Below are positions 17,342 through 25,858 of a DNA stretch of 64,000 nt, piece by piece (positions within the stretch are counted from its first letter, which is position 1; each line of letters begins with the position of its first letter). The notes below the pieces were generated by a model. That model was not told the origin of the DNA. It did not search any database and saw only the letters and a program-made list of their open reading frames with translations. The stretch comes from Mycobacterium barrassiae. Lineage in GTDB: Bacteria > Actinomycetota > Actinomycetes > Mycobacteriales > Mycobacteriaceae. The translations under genes were made by a program, and so were the position numbers. Location: assembly GCF_025822765.1 (NCBI RefSeq), contig NZ_JACKUK010000009.1, positions 124,973 through 188,972 of the forward strand, given 5' to 3'.

Positions 17342-17839
17342 CTAGACGACTGAGCCGTTGGCGCGCAGGCGTCCTGACCAAGTGGCACTTTCGGTCTTTG
17401 CGACGGTCATGACGCCGCGGGCGATGTCCCAGAGCTTGCTGTCGCGGTCCTCGAGAGACGCCGACAGGCCCGCCGCGCAGCGCATCACCGTCGCACCGAG
17501 GTTCTGCGACGTCATATAGGGCACCACGAGCAGCTTCGCGCAGGCGGTGCGGCCCTCAACCATCATCAGGCGGGGACGTCGCGGACCGGGTCGGTCGATC
17601 ACGCGGGCGCCGGTGACGATCGACTCGAGATCGACGGGCCCCTCGGTCGGCGACCAGTTGATCCCGATGTCGACGATCTCGCCGAGCGGGGCGTGCAGGA
17701 CGCCGATGAGTTCGGGCAGCTCCGAGGCGACCGAGGCGGAGTGCGGCCACCACGCTCCGTCGATGTCGGCGCCCAACTGTCGGGCGAGCAGAAGCCGTAC
17801 GGGGCGGGCCACACGCCGCGTCCCCGACAGGCCGTTCAC
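17342..17839 (-). CDS. DUF5994 family protein
   Basis: A 165-residue cytosolic protein with the DUF5994 look: an N-terminal RVARPVRLLLARQLGADIDG followed by a WWPHSAS motif and paired aromatics. Function of the family is unknown. The start is the GTG at 17837-17839, which shares GTGA with the TGA of the small gene upstream, indicating translational coupling. No catalytic residues can be named. Confidence 0.75.
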   Translation of the reverse strand: MNGLSGTRRVARPVRLLLARQLGADIDGAWWPHSASVASELPELIGVLHAPLGEIVDIGINWSPTEGPVDLESIVTGARVIDRPGPRRPRLMMVEGRTACAKLLVVPYMTSQNLGATVMRCAAGLSASLEDRDSKLWDIARGVMTVAKTESATWSGRLRANGSVV

Positions 17840-17976
17840 GACGACGGCTTAGAAGAAGGTGACTTCTTTTGTTCCTGATCCGAGAAGGTGGGGTTCTCTG
17901 TGCGCTCCGTCGAAGGCCCGCGCTTCGCGGCGACCTGCGGCTCGTAGGGATGCGAAAACAGGTCCGACGATTCCAT
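17836..17976 (-). CDS. 46-residue hydrophilic protein coupled to the DUF5994 gene
   Basis: ATG at 17976 with AAGGAC upstream encodes 46 mostly polar residues beginning MESSDLFSHPYEP and ending KKSPSSKPSS; likely disordered. Its TGA overlaps the GTG start of the DUF5994 gene (GTGA, 4 nt), the typical arrangement of a translated upstream gene. In-frame codons upstream of this ATG look non-coding. No known family is recognised. Confidence 0.6.
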   Translation of the reverse strand: MESSDLFSHPYEPQVAAKRGPSTERTENPTFSDQEQKKSPSSKPSS

Positions 17977-18160
17977 AGGACACGTCCTTAAAACGTACGG
18001 GTACAGCCCATACATACGAATTGGGCGAACGGAAATCCGTCCGCAAGCTGATCGCGGGAGCAACGTTGGAAGAATGCTGGGCGAAACGGCCTACACCCAA
18101 TTTACCCGATCAGCGGCAAGCGCAGTGACGCGAGTCGATTTTCGACCCTAGAACGCGCAA

Positions 18161-18190
18161 TGGGCTGGCGGGAAACTTCCCACCAGCCCA
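18161..18190 (-). terminator. Terminator hairpin of the cold-shock gene
   Basis: 14-nt arms TGGGCTGGCGGGAA / TTCCCACCAGCCCA with one wobble pair and a 2-nt loop, starting 17 nt after the cold-shock stop on the minus strand. There is no T-tract. Confidence 0.7.
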
Positions 18191-18206
18191 CGCGACGAAG
18201 ATCTGG

Positions 18207-18410
18207 TTAAACCGCGGTCACACCGACTGCCTGCGGACCCTTGGCCCCCTGCTCGACGGTGAATTCAACTCGCTGGTTCTCCTCGAGCGACTTGTAGCCG
18301 CTGCCCTGGATTGCGCTGAAGTGAACGAATACGTCCTCTGCGCCGCCATCGGGAGCGATGAAGCCGAAGCCCTTATCGCTGTTGAACCATTTCACAGTTC
18401 CCTGCGTCAT
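18207..18410 (-). CDS. cspA: Cold-shock protein (CspA family)
   Basis: A 67-residue single cold-shock domain, full length: [17 protein letters not shown] with RNP1 (KGFGFI) and RNP2 (VFVHF). It binds single-stranded RNA and DNA as a chaperone. The sequence is typical of the mycobacterial CspA (Rv3648c). A leader of up to about 150 nt precedes it, as is common for cold-shock messages, and a strong hairpin follows. Confidence 0.95.
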   Translation of the reverse strand: MTQGTVKWFNSDKGFGFIAPDGGAEDVFVHFSAIQGSGYKSLEENQRVEFTVEQGAKGPQAVGVTAV

Positions 18411-18733
18411 ACTTTTCTACTTCTCTCATTGTGATTCGGATGTCGGAAAACACCCAGGTAGACAGTAACACGGCGGGCCGATAAAACGTATTCGCTTGTG
18501 CCGGAATGTTTTTCATGCGGCCTTGAGGGCGGCAATGCGCGCTCTGTCGATTTGCCTTGAGTAGCAACGCTTCTGCAACGACCGACTTCGCGAACGCCCG
18601 CCGGTGGTTGCGACACGGTCACGGAAGCGCATCCATCCGGGTATCGGTAGTCACAAAAACCTCACCAGTCACTATCGTCACATGGGCCAGTTCAAGACGT
18701 CTTCTGCGACGTCGTGCCCCTGAAAGGTGTGAC
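18411..18733. other. Divergent intergenic region between cspA and the DUF4185 gene
   Basis: 323 nt without a gene. The cspA side probably contains its long 5' UTR; the AT-richer stretch near 18411-18440 lies directly upstream of its ATG. I found no strong palindrome or riboswitch-like fold by eye. Confidence 0.5.
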
Positions 18734-20092
18734 ATGTCGCCCCGACTTCTCATCGCATCGGTATCGGTTGCCTCGGCGACCGCACTGACCGTAGCGATGG
18801 GTGTCCTGCCGTCCGCGTTCGCCGCGCCGTGCACGGGTGCCGCCGCGGCCATCCAGCCGCCCGCAGGGCCGGGCGCCGGCGAGACTCCGGATCTGCCGGG
18901 CGACGGTCGGCCGCGAGGACAGCGACCGACCGGCACCAATGACGGCGCACCACTGCCGAGTCTGGGGCAGATCCCGGGCCTGTCCCGCACCGGACAGATC
19001 GACCAGCGAGCCGCGGTCGTGCCCGACCCGGCGCGACCGGTTCCCGATGCCAACCCCGTCGCACCACCGGCACCACCGGCGCCGTCACCGCCGGGCACGT
19101 CGCTCGTCGGCTGGGTGACCGGACCGGAGAGCCCGAACGACACGGTCAAGCGGTTCGCCATCACCGGCACCGATCTCGGCATCATGTGGGACAACGGCGC
19201 CGGCGAGGTGTTGATGGCCTTCGGCGACACCTACGGGTATTGCGGTGTGCACGGCCAACAGTGGCGCTACAACGTGTTGATGCGCAGCCGCGACGGCGCG
19301 TTGAACAATACGGTCGCCGCGACGAGCTCACCCCTTTGGGCCCAAGGACTTTCGAAGCAGATCATCAACAGCATCAGGTTCGCGCCGACGGAGAAGGGCA
19401 TCATCCCGACGGCGGGCATCTCGGTCGGCGGCAAGCAGTACATCAACTTCATGTCGATCAAGAGCTGGGACAGTGACGGCCGGTGGACGACGAACTTCTC
19501 GGCGATCGCGGTCTCGCCCGACAACGGTGAGCGCTGGGGCGTGTACCCCGACTCGGTGCGCCCGGCCGCGCCGGGCAACGTGCAGCGGGCGCGCTATGTG
19601 CCGGGTAACGAGAACTTCCAGCAGGGGGCGTTCCTGAAACCGGGGCCTGGAGACCCCTACATCTATTCCTTCGGCACCCCTTCGGGGCGTGGGGGTGCCG
19701 CATACGTATCGCGGGTGCTGCCGGCCGGCATCCCCGACCCGCGCAGGTACGAGTACTGGAATTCGGACTCGAACTCCTGGGTGCCGGGCGATCCATCGGC
19801 GGCGACGCCGGTGATCCCTGGGCCCGTGAGTGAGATGTCGGCGCAGTTCAACACCTATCTCAAGCAGTACCTGGTGCTCTACGGCAACGGCGCCAACGAC
19901 ATGGTGATGCGAACAGCACCCGCGCCGCAGGGCCCGTGGAGTCCGGAACGGCTGGTCGTGCCGTCGATGCAGTTCCCCGGCGGTATCTATGCGCCGTTCC
20001 TGCACCCGTGGTCGACGGGTAAAGAGCTGTACTACAACGTGTCGCTGTGGTCGGCGTACAACGTGATGCTGATGAAAACCGTGCTGCCGTAG
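18734..20092 (+). CDS. Secreted DUF4185 domain protein
   Basis: The ATG at 18734 (AAAGGTGT upstream) gives 452 residues with a signal peptide (1-32, cut after SAFA), a Pro-rich linker to about residue 120, and a DUF4185 beta-propeller-like domain (LGIMWDNGAGEVLMAFGDTYG, repeated YNVLMRS and NVMLMKT elements). Family members are found in mycobacteria (Rv3707c type) and some act on cell-wall glycans such as arabinan; the specific activity here is not provable. A hairpin followed by TTTGTTT terminates it. Confidence 0.85.
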   Translation: MSPRLLIASVSVASATALTVAMGVLPSAFAAPCTGAAAAIQPPAGPGAGETPDLPGDGRPRGQRPTGTNDGAPLPSLGQIPGLSRTGQIDQRAAVVPDPARPVPDANPVAPPAPPAPSPPGTSLVGWVTGPESPNDTVKRFAITGTDLGIMWDNGAGEVLMAFGDTYGYCGVHGQQWRYNVLMRSRDGALNNTVAATSSPLWAQGLSKQIINSIRFAPTEKGIIPTAGISVGGKQYINFMSIKSWDSDGRWTTNFSAIAVSPDNGERWGVYPDSVRPAAPGNVQRARYVPGNENFQQGAFLKPGPGDPYIYSFGTPSGRGGAAYVSRVLPAGIPDPRRYEYWNSDSNSWVPGDPSAATPVIPGPVSEMSAQFNTYLKQYLVLYGNGANDMVMRTAPAPQGPWSPERLVVPSMQFPGGIYAPFLHPWSTGKELYYNVSLWSAYNVMLMKTVLP

Positions 20093-20104
20093 GGCAGTAC
20101 GCAG

Positions 20105-20143
20105 CTATGCCCGGTGTCGGGGAGGCGCCGGGCATAGTTTGTT
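20105..20143 (+). terminator. Intrinsic terminator after the DUF4185 gene
   Basis: CTATGCCCGGTG / GCGCCGGGCATAG stem with a short GC-rich loop, followed by TTTGTTT, 12 nt after the stop. Confidence 0.75.
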
Positions 20144-20149
20144 TCGACC

Positions 20150-20232
20150 CCTATGGGCGAGATTCACACCATGGTTGTTCGGACATGGTTGCTCGGACCT
20201 GCCACAACCGTGGTGTGAATCTCGCGCATAGG
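20150..20232. repeat. Long intergenic hairpin, CTATG-CGAGATT class
   Basis: 28-nt arms at 20150-20177 and 20205-20232 with a 27-nt loop; one mismatch and one wobble. The outer part CCTATGGGCGAGATT matches the elements at 11976 and 61362, while the inner stem (CACACCATGGTTG) is different yet still self-complementary. Confidence 0.85.
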
Positions 20233-20258
20233 AGTGAGTGAGTACATATCGTGCAGTC

Positions 20259-20975
20259 ATGGACGTAGTTCCGCTCGGCGGGCATCTGTCCCGGCGGCGA
20301 CTGTTGCAGCTGGGAACGGCCGGACTGGCCGTGGCCTGCCTGAAGCCACCCGCGGCAGCGGCGGCGCCGGCGGTGAACCCTGCCTCGCGGGTGGTGCTGT
20401 GCCGCGACGCGTGGGGCGCGCAACCTCCCCGCCCCGGCGGACAGCCCAATCCCCTCAACCGCATGACGCTGCATCACACCGAGGTGATCCTGGGCGACAA
20501 CTCCAACGCACCGACCCGACTCCGCCAGCATCAGCATTACCACCAGGACACGCAGGGCTGGATCGACATCGCCTATCACTACAGCGTGGACCGCAACGGG
20601 AACATCTACCAGCTGCGCAGCCCGCATCTCGTCGGCGATACCGCGACCACCTACGACCCGGCGGGTCACTTCCTGGTGCTCTGCGAAGGCGACTTCGACA
20701 AGGAAGCGGTGTCGGAGGACCAGCTCAACGGCGCGGCTCTGGTATTCGCCTGGGCTGCAGACCAATTCGGTATACCCACCGACACGCTCGCGGGCCATCG
20801 CGATTTTGCTCCCGAAACCACATGCCCCGGCGCCAGCCTCTACGAGCACGTCGCGTCCGGCGACCTCCAGAACCGCGTGGACAGCCTGCTGGCCGCCGGC
20901 CCGGTGAATCTCCCGACGATCTGCGGCCCCGAGGCGGACGCGATCGTCAGCGAGATCGAAGCGGGGCTGCGCTAG
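20259..20975 (+). CDS. Tat-exported peptidoglycan amidase / PGRP-fold protein
   Basis: A 238-residue protein with a twin-arginine-like signal (LSRRRLLQLG, hydrophobic stretch, AAAAAP). The mature part is an amidase_2/PGRP domain: the first zinc-ligand His in MTLHHTE, a second in the FGI..AGHRDF segment and Cys in ETTCPG. These cleave the N-acetylmuramoyl-L-alanine bond. An in-frame GTG at 20238 sits at the edge of the preceding hairpin, so the ATG at 20259 is preferred without certainty. The next gene lies on the other strand. Confidence 0.82.
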   Translation: MDVVPLGGHLSRRRLLQLGTAGLAVACLKPPAAAAAPAVNPASRVVLCRDAWGAQPPRPGGQPNPLNRMTLHHTEVILGDNSNAPTRLRQHQHYHQDTQGWIDIAYHYSVDRNGNIYQLRSPHLVGDTATTYDPAGHFLVLCEGDFDKEAVSEDQLNGAALVFAWAADQFGIPTDTLAGHRDFAPETTCPGASLYEHVASGDLQNRVDSLLAAGPVNLPTICGPEADAIVSEIEAGLR

Positions 20976-20979
20976 CCAT

Positions 20980-21041
20980 CGCCGAACGTGCGTCTACGGC
21001 GATATTTCGCAACGATTTTCGCAGTAGGCGCACGCTCGGCG
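20980..21041. repeat. Intergenic hairpin (GCCGAACGTGCG class)
   Basis: 18-nt arms at 20980-20997 and 21024-21041 with one mismatch and one wobble, 26-nt loop, beginning 5 nt after the amidase stop and between convergent genes. It shares the GCTCGGC end with 11924-11963. Confidence 0.75.
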
Positions 21042-21058
21042 AGGAGGGCAGGCCGCGC

Positions 21059-21679
21059 TTACCGCGGCCCGTCGACCTCAAACGTCCCGGCGTCGTCTCT
21101 GAAGACCACCTGGACTCTGCGTTTGGCGCCGTTGATGGTCACGTCGCACGTGAAGCCTTCGCCCTTCTCGACTTTCGGATTCTTGCCGTCATTGCACCTG
21201 ACCGCTGAAACCTCGTTCGCACCATACCCGTTGATTGGATCGCTGAGGACCTGCTTGACACCGGCTTCAGCCTGGGCGACGTCGAGAACCGTCCCGCTGC
21301 CCAAGCTTCCCGAGAACCACAGCCCGCCAAGCAGAGCCAGGCCGCCGAGCACGACGATCGCGACGATCGCACCGGCGATCATCGGCCCGCGCGCCGGTTT
21401 CGGAGGTGGCGGCGAAGCGGGCGGTTGCTGCCGATACGGCTGCTGCTGGGCAGGGGGTTGCTGCCAACCAGGTTGCTGCGGCGGGTAGGCCGGCCGCTGC
21501 GGCGGATACGCAGGCGGCTGCTGCGGATACGGCTGCTGCGGCGGATAACCCTGCGGCGGGTAAGGCTGACGCGGCTGCTGCGGCGGCGGATACGCGGGCC
21601 TGCCCTGCGGCGGCGCACCTCCGGGTCGCACCCACCACGGATCGCCCTGGCCCTGTCCCTGTCCCGGCGGCCGCGTCAT
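21059..21679 (-). CDS. Membrane-anchored DUF4333 protein with a Pro/Gln/Tyr-rich N-terminus
   Basis: A 206-residue protein: residues 1-95 are a low-complexity P-Q-Y-G tract of YPPQQP-like repeats, then a membrane helix at about 99-121, then an external DUF4333 domain (AQAEAGVKQVLSDP, VRCNDGKNPKVEKGEGFTC with two Cys). Orientation implies a cytosolic repeat tract. The ATG overlaps the stop of the metallopeptidase gene (ATGA at 21676-21679), so the two are co-translated. DUF4333 proteins have no defined function. Confidence 0.8.
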   Translation of the reverse strand: MTRPPGQGQGQGDPWWVRPGGAPPQGRPAYPPPQQPRQPYPPQGYPPQQPYPQQPPAYPPQRPAYPPQQPGWQQPPAQQQPYRQQPPASPPPPKPARGPMIAGAIVAIVVLGGLALLGGLWFSGSLGSGTVLDVAQAEAGVKQVLSDPINGYGANEVSAVRCNDGKNPKVEKGEGFTCDVTINGAKRRVQVVFRDDAGTFEVDGPR

Positions 21680-23124
21680 GAGAACCGCTCGAAGCACTCG
21701 TCGACCCCGCTGGAAAGCCCGAGCCGATACGCGAGAATCCGCGTGAACCCCGCAGGCGCCGCGACCCCGTTGACGTCGCTGGCGACCATGCCGTTGGTCA
21801 ACAGCCCCGCCACCGCTTCGTCGGTGTCGCCCGGCGACAAAACGAAGTCGGCGCCGTCCTCGTCGGTCATCCTCCCCTGTGCCACACCGGTCAAACACGC
21901 TGTGCGCAAAGCCGATACAGGCGTGTCGATCCGGACGCCGCGTTCCTTCTGCAGCGCCAACGTGTAGCGCGACGTCACCATCGACAACGCGGTGTTATCG
22001 CCTTGCACCAGAACTTCGTCCTCGTCCTCGTTCTTGGTCGCGCCAGCCGCCTGCAGCGCAGGCATGTCGACAAAGATTTTGTTGGAATCGGGACAGTAGG
22101 CGGTGGGTTCGGTAATCGTCGCGCCGGTGCAGTCGGCGCGGTCGGTGGTCAGTGTCGGAGGAGAGACGGGCTCGAACGTCATCTTCAGAACGTCCATCAA
22201 CTTCGACAGCGTGTCGTCGTTGATCGGACTGTCCAGCGTTTGGGTTTCGTATCCAAACGTCACATGCTCGGGCAGATCGCCCTGCCGCCTGATGATCTCG
22301 TCCATGTCAATGGCCGCACACTGGTCCGCGCCGCCGGTGAAGCCCAACTGAAAGGCACTGACCCGGTCGAGCGCCGAACCGTGCGGATCCTCCGCAGGCC
22401 CGCCCTCGAGCCGGTCGCGGATGTAGATCACGCCGGCGAGCACATGGTTGAGACCGTCGCCGGTGCTCAACGTGAATCGCGGCGAATCTCCCGCCGCCAC
22501 CCAGTGCAGGTAGACACCGGCGAAGCAGTCGGCCTGCTGTTCCCTGACCAGACCTGGTGTGTCGAGGTCGGCCAGGCCGGCCATCCATTGCAGCGCGTGC
22601 CCGTACTCGTGCGCGATCACGCCGACGACACCCATGTCACCGAAGTACTGCTGCGCGACCGGAAGAAAGACGCCGCGATCCCAGATCATCGTGTTCAGGT
22701 TGTAGCAAAACGCCGCGTTGGGGGCCTGATACATATCCGACCCGCACAACGGCGGAGTCGACGGGTCGTCCGAATCGTAGGAGATCAACGTGGCCACCGG
22801 GACGAACTCACCAGGCAGATACTTTTCGTAGTTCTTCGCCCAGAATTCCTGAATGTCGTTGACCGACAACAGCGCGAGCTTGTCCATCGGCCCGTTGTCG
22901 GTCATCTCGACGGTGCCCTCGGGTGCAGGCGCATTCGGCCGCGGACCGCTCGGTCCCTCGGTCACCGGCAGACCGCCGACCCGTTCGGGGTTGAAAAGCA
23001 TCGACGTCGCCCGGCCGTTGACCACCGTCGGCGTGCATCCCGCCACCAGCAACGCCACGCAGGCCACCACGAGCCCCAACCGGGCTGCGCCCCTGCGGCC
23101 GGTCACCACGTCGTTCACTCGCAA
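21676..23124 (-). CDS. Zinc metallopeptidase lipoprotein (LpqM-like)
   Basis: A 482-residue lipoprotein with lipobox LVAGC (Cys29). The zincin motif HEYGH (GVIAHEYGHALQW) is followed by a downstream Glu-containing REQQADCFAG, the pattern of neutral zinc metallopeptidases; it should act outside the membrane. M. tuberculosis LpqM is the nearest relative I can name. It is coupled to the DUF4333 gene and divergent from the kinase at 23300. The substrate is unknown. Confidence 0.82.
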   Translation of the reverse strand: MRVNDVVTGRRGAARLGLVVACVALLVAGCTPTVVNGRATSMLFNPERVGGLPVTEGPSGPRPNAPAPEGTVEMTDNGPMDKLALLSVNDIQEFWAKNYEKYLPGEFVPVATLISYDSDDPSTPPLCGSDMYQAPNAAFCYNLNTMIWDRGVFLPVAQQYFGDMGVVGVIAHEYGHALQWMAGLADLDTPGLVREQQADCFAGVYLHWVAAGDSPRFTLSTGDGLNHVLAGVIYIRDRLEGGPAEDPHGSALDRVSAFQLGFTGGADQCAAIDMDEIIRRQGDLPEHVTFGYETQTLDSPINDDTLSKLMDVLKMTFEPVSPPTLTTDRADCTGATITEPTAYCPDSNKIFVDMPALQAAGATKNEDEDEVLVQGDNTALSMVTSRYTLALQKERGVRIDTPVSALRTACLTGVAQGRMTDEDGADFVLSPGDTDEAVAGLLTNGMVASDVNGVAAPAGFTRILAYRLGLSSGVDECFERFS

Positions 23125-23299
23125 TTACCCCTCACAGGTGCCACATTGTCTCCCTAGTTGTCTCCCTACTTTGCCTCGTTCGCCCCATTTCAGCAGGGCG
23201 AATAGCCGAACAACCCATCGGGGCGGCTACCACATGCCCATAACCCCTCGCACCGCTCCTGCGGGCTGGCGGATACTCGACTGAAGGAGGGAGAACAAC

Positions 23300-24841
23300 G
23301 TGGCGTCAGGGAGCTCACGTGTCGGCCAGATGTTCGGCCATTACCGGCTAACCGGCCTCATCGGCCGGGGCGGTATGGGAGAGGTGTACCGAGCGGATGA
23401 CACGAGAAAAGGCCGGACGGTCGCGCTGAAGATCCTCGCGGAACAGTACTGGCAGGACGAGAAGTTCAGGACCCGATTTCAGCGCGAGTCGCGCGCGGCC
23501 GCCGTTCTCCAAGAACCACATGTGATTCCGATCCACGACTGGGGTGAGATCGACGGCCATCCCTACATCGACATGCGGCTTGTCGAGGGTCGGACACTGC
23601 AGGAAGTGCTCGCCGACGGGCCTCTTGCGCCCTCCCGCGCTGTGCAGATCATCATCGGGGTCGCCGCGGCGCTGGATGCAGCACACGAGGCACGTCTGAT
23701 CCATCGAGACGTCAAGCCGCAGAACATCATCATCACGCCGTCGGACTTCCCGTATCTCGTGGACTTCGGCATCGCAGAAGCCAAGGGCGACAGCGGATTG
23801 ACGGCGACGGGTATGCATATCGGCACGTTCGCCTACATGGCCCCCGAACGGTTCCGCAACCAGGACGCCACGCCAGCGGTCGACGTATACGCGCTCGCGT
23901 GTGTCCTCTACGAATGCCTCACCGGCGTCGCGCCATTCCAGTCGGGCAGCCTCGAGGTGGTCATGACGGCGCACCTGTTCTCACCGCCGCCGCAGCCCAG
24001 CCTCGCGAACCGCAATCTGTCGCCAGCATTCGACGAGGTCATCGCCCGCGGTATGGCCAAGGAGCCTGACGACCGCTACGGCAGCTGCGGGGCGCTGGGC
24101 CGAGCGGCGCAACGCGCACTGCAGGCCGACACCGTGATCGAACGGGCCCCGCGGCCCGCGACTCCGCCGCCACCCGCTCCCAACTACCCGTTCAGCGGCC
24201 CGACCGTCGTGCGGCCGGCCGATGTCGCTCCGCCCTACCCTCAGCCCTCGTATAACCCGCCGCCTCCTGCACCCGCTTCTGCACCGCGCAAGTGGTTGAT
24301 ACCGGCCGTCATCGCTGTGGTCGCGGTGCTGGTCCTGGGCGGTGTCGGAATCGTCATCGGACTGCTCTCCAACGACGATACCCCGCCGGTCGCCACCGCG
24401 CCCGACACCCCCGATCCGCGGCCCACCTACCGCGACACCAAGAGCCCGACCTCCGACCCGAAACCCACGCAGAATCCGCTGTCGGTGGGCTCACCACCAC
24501 CGCCACCGCTGGTCGGTGACGACACCAGCGCGAACCCGCAGAGCTGCACCGGCGACTACTCGCTACCCGGCCGCAATGACGTCGGCACACACGCCCGCAG
24601 GGGCTCAGCCGACACCTCCTGCCTCTTCACCGAAAGCGTGTTGAACTCGTACTGGCAGACCTACGGCGACGCCAGCCGTGAGCTTCGCCAGGTGTCGGCT
24701 CCCGGTGCCGTCGACTGCCGCTCGCTGGGCGATGGAATCCCCTGTGACGGGCCGAATTTCGTGATGGATTGCCAAGCACGCCCAGGCAACGCCTACATCA
24801 CATGCACCGGCGGCAGGGACGCCGTCGTCTACCTCTACTAG
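23300..24841 (+). CDS. Transmembrane Ser/Thr protein kinase, PknE-like, with a Cys-rich ectodomain
   Basis: A 513-residue receptor kinase starting at GTG with GGAGGGAG upstream. Kinase domain about 12-270: IGRGGMGEVY, Lys44, H135-R-D137 with KPQN, D155-F-G157, A181-P-E183, all intact. After a Pro-rich linker comes a membrane helix near 333-357, a Pro/Thr stalk, then a compact external domain with at least five Cys (CTGDYSLPG, SCLFTES, VDCRSL, MDCQARPG, ITCTGG), probably disulfide-bonded. The gene is divergent from the metallopeptidase and its stop overlaps the convergent beta-lactamase-like stop by 4 nt (CTAG). Confidence 0.9.
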   Translation: MASGSSRVGQMFGHYRLTGLIGRGGMGEVYRADDTRKGRTVALKILAEQYWQDEKFRTRFQRESRAAAVLQEPHVIPIHDWGEIDGHPYIDMRLVEGRTLQEVLADGPLAPSRAVQIIIGVAAALDAAHEARLIHRDVKPQNIIITPSDFPYLVDFGIAEAKGDSGLTATGMHIGTFAYMAPERFRNQDATPAVDVYALACVLYECLTGVAPFQSGSLEVVMTAHLFSPPPQPSLANRNLSPAFDEVIARGMAKEPDDRYGSCGALGRAAQRALQADTVIERAPRPATPPPPAPNYPFSGPTVVRPADVAPPYPQPSYNPPPPAPASAPRKWLIPAVIAVVAVLVLGGVGIVIGLLSNDDTPPVATAPDTPDPRPTYRDTKSPTSDPKPTQNPLSVGSPPPPPLVGDDTSANPQSCTGDYSLPGRNDVGTHARRGSADTSCLFTESVLNSYWQTYGDASRELRQVSAPGAVDCRSLGDGIPCDGPNFVMDCQARPGNAYITCTGGRDAVVYLY

Positions 24842-25788
24842 CAGTGGCCGGCCGGCAGCAGCGCGGTGTGCTCCTGCAGCCACGTCGCGACGCGCGTCAA
24901 CGCCTGCGAGCCGTCCTCCAGTGAACCCGACCTCGGCTCTACCGCGACGGCAACCACCGCGAAGCCGTCGTTGACCGGGACGACTCCGAATTGCCGAACC
25001 AGGTAGTTGCCTTCCGGCGACGGGCCCCAGCCGCCTTTGAATTTCGCGCCTTCGATCGTGCCGAGCCCCCAACTCTGATCCGGCGCGATCTGCCCCATCA
25101 GATCCATGATCGGCTGGTTGCGGGGGTCGCACGTCGCCGCGGACAGAAACGTCGCCTGATCGCCGAGCGACCAGATCGTCTGGCCGAAGGCGGTGAATTC
25201 CGGTCTGACCTTTCGTGATTCGACGACGGTCGGGTCGCCGGTTTCCGCCAACACCGCCTGGACCTTCTGCGCTGCCATGGCGGGGTCACCGAGACTCGCC
25301 CAGATCGCTTCGGCCGCATCGTTATCCGACTGCGTGATGGCGGCACGCATCGCGTCGGTCACCACGGGCGGATCGCTCGCACGCAGCCCGGCGATCGCCA
25401 GCGGCACCTTGATCGTCGACCACGCGGGTCCCGTCGTCCATGCACCTGCTGTCACCGGTGCCGGCCCGGCGCCCACCGGCCGGACGACGATGCCCACCTC
25501 CGCGTTGAGTTCGGCGGCCAGCGAGGCGAACTCGGCGGCGAAGGGCCCGCTGTCGACAGGTGCGGCCTGCGTAGGCGTCGCGGGCGCTGGAGGCGCGGTC
25601 GTCGGTTGCACGGGCGCACTGCTTTCCGACGACGTCGGCGCCGAGCCGAGATTGCTCCCGATGACGAAGCCGCCGCCCACGATGCCGATCGCCAACCCGA
25701 CGAGCACAAGCAACAGAAGAAGACGATTCCTCTTCGGGCGGGTGTCCCTCGAACCCGGGACCGGTCGGCTGTCGGTCGTGGTGGCCAT
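24838..25788 (-). CDS. Class A beta-lactamase-like membrane-anchored protein
   Basis: A 316-residue protein: short cytosolic start, a membrane helix at about 22-46 (no lipobox), a Pro/Thr linker, then a penicillin-binding fold with S124-T-I-K127 (SxxK), SDN (TQSDNDAA) and KGG (KFKGGWG). Motif set and order match class A beta-lactamases, but the linker and membrane anchor, and the lack of a clear omega-loop Glu in the usual context, leave activity open. It lies 70 bp after the SBP-kinase on the same strand and could be co-transcribed. Confidence 0.8.
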   Translation of the reverse strand: MATTTDSRPVPGSRDTRPKRNRLLLLLVLVGLAIGIVGGGFVIGSNLGSAPTSSESSAPVQPTTAPPAPATPTQAAPVDSGPFAAEFASLAAELNAEVGIVVRPVGAGPAPVTAGAWTTGPAWSTIKVPLAIAGLRASDPPVVTDAMRAAITQSDNDAAEAIWASLGDPAMAAQKVQAVLAETGDPTVVESRKVRPEFTAFGQTIWSLGDQATFLSAATCDPRNQPIMDLMGQIAPDQSWGLGTIEGAKFKGGWGPSPEGNYLVRQFGVVPVNDGFAVVAVAVEPRSGSLEDGSQALTRVATWLQEHTALLPAGHC

Positions 25789-25858
25789 CTCCCCCAGTAT
25801 CACCGCCAACGGGACCGAGTCCGCGCAGCAGTGCCCTACGTTGTTGATAACAATGCCA

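Noticed and set aside
17212-17412. 66-codon plus-strand frame downstream of the ketosynthase promoter
   Set aside because: No ribosome-binding site, no recognisable domain, and its 3' part overlaps the DUF5994 gene antisense.
18411-18560. Riboswitch ahead of cspA
   Set aside because: No conserved riboswitch core was visible; a cold-shock leader is the simpler reading.
21400-21640. Short-period repeats resembling a CRISPR or tandem repeat
   Set aside because: The periodicity is the YPPQQP-type codons of the DUF4333 protein's N-terminus; there are no constant repeats with unique spacers.
22003-23157. 384-codon open frame antisense to the metallopeptidase
   Set aside because: Arg/His-rich composition without motifs; the minus strand has an intact HEYGH zinc protease.
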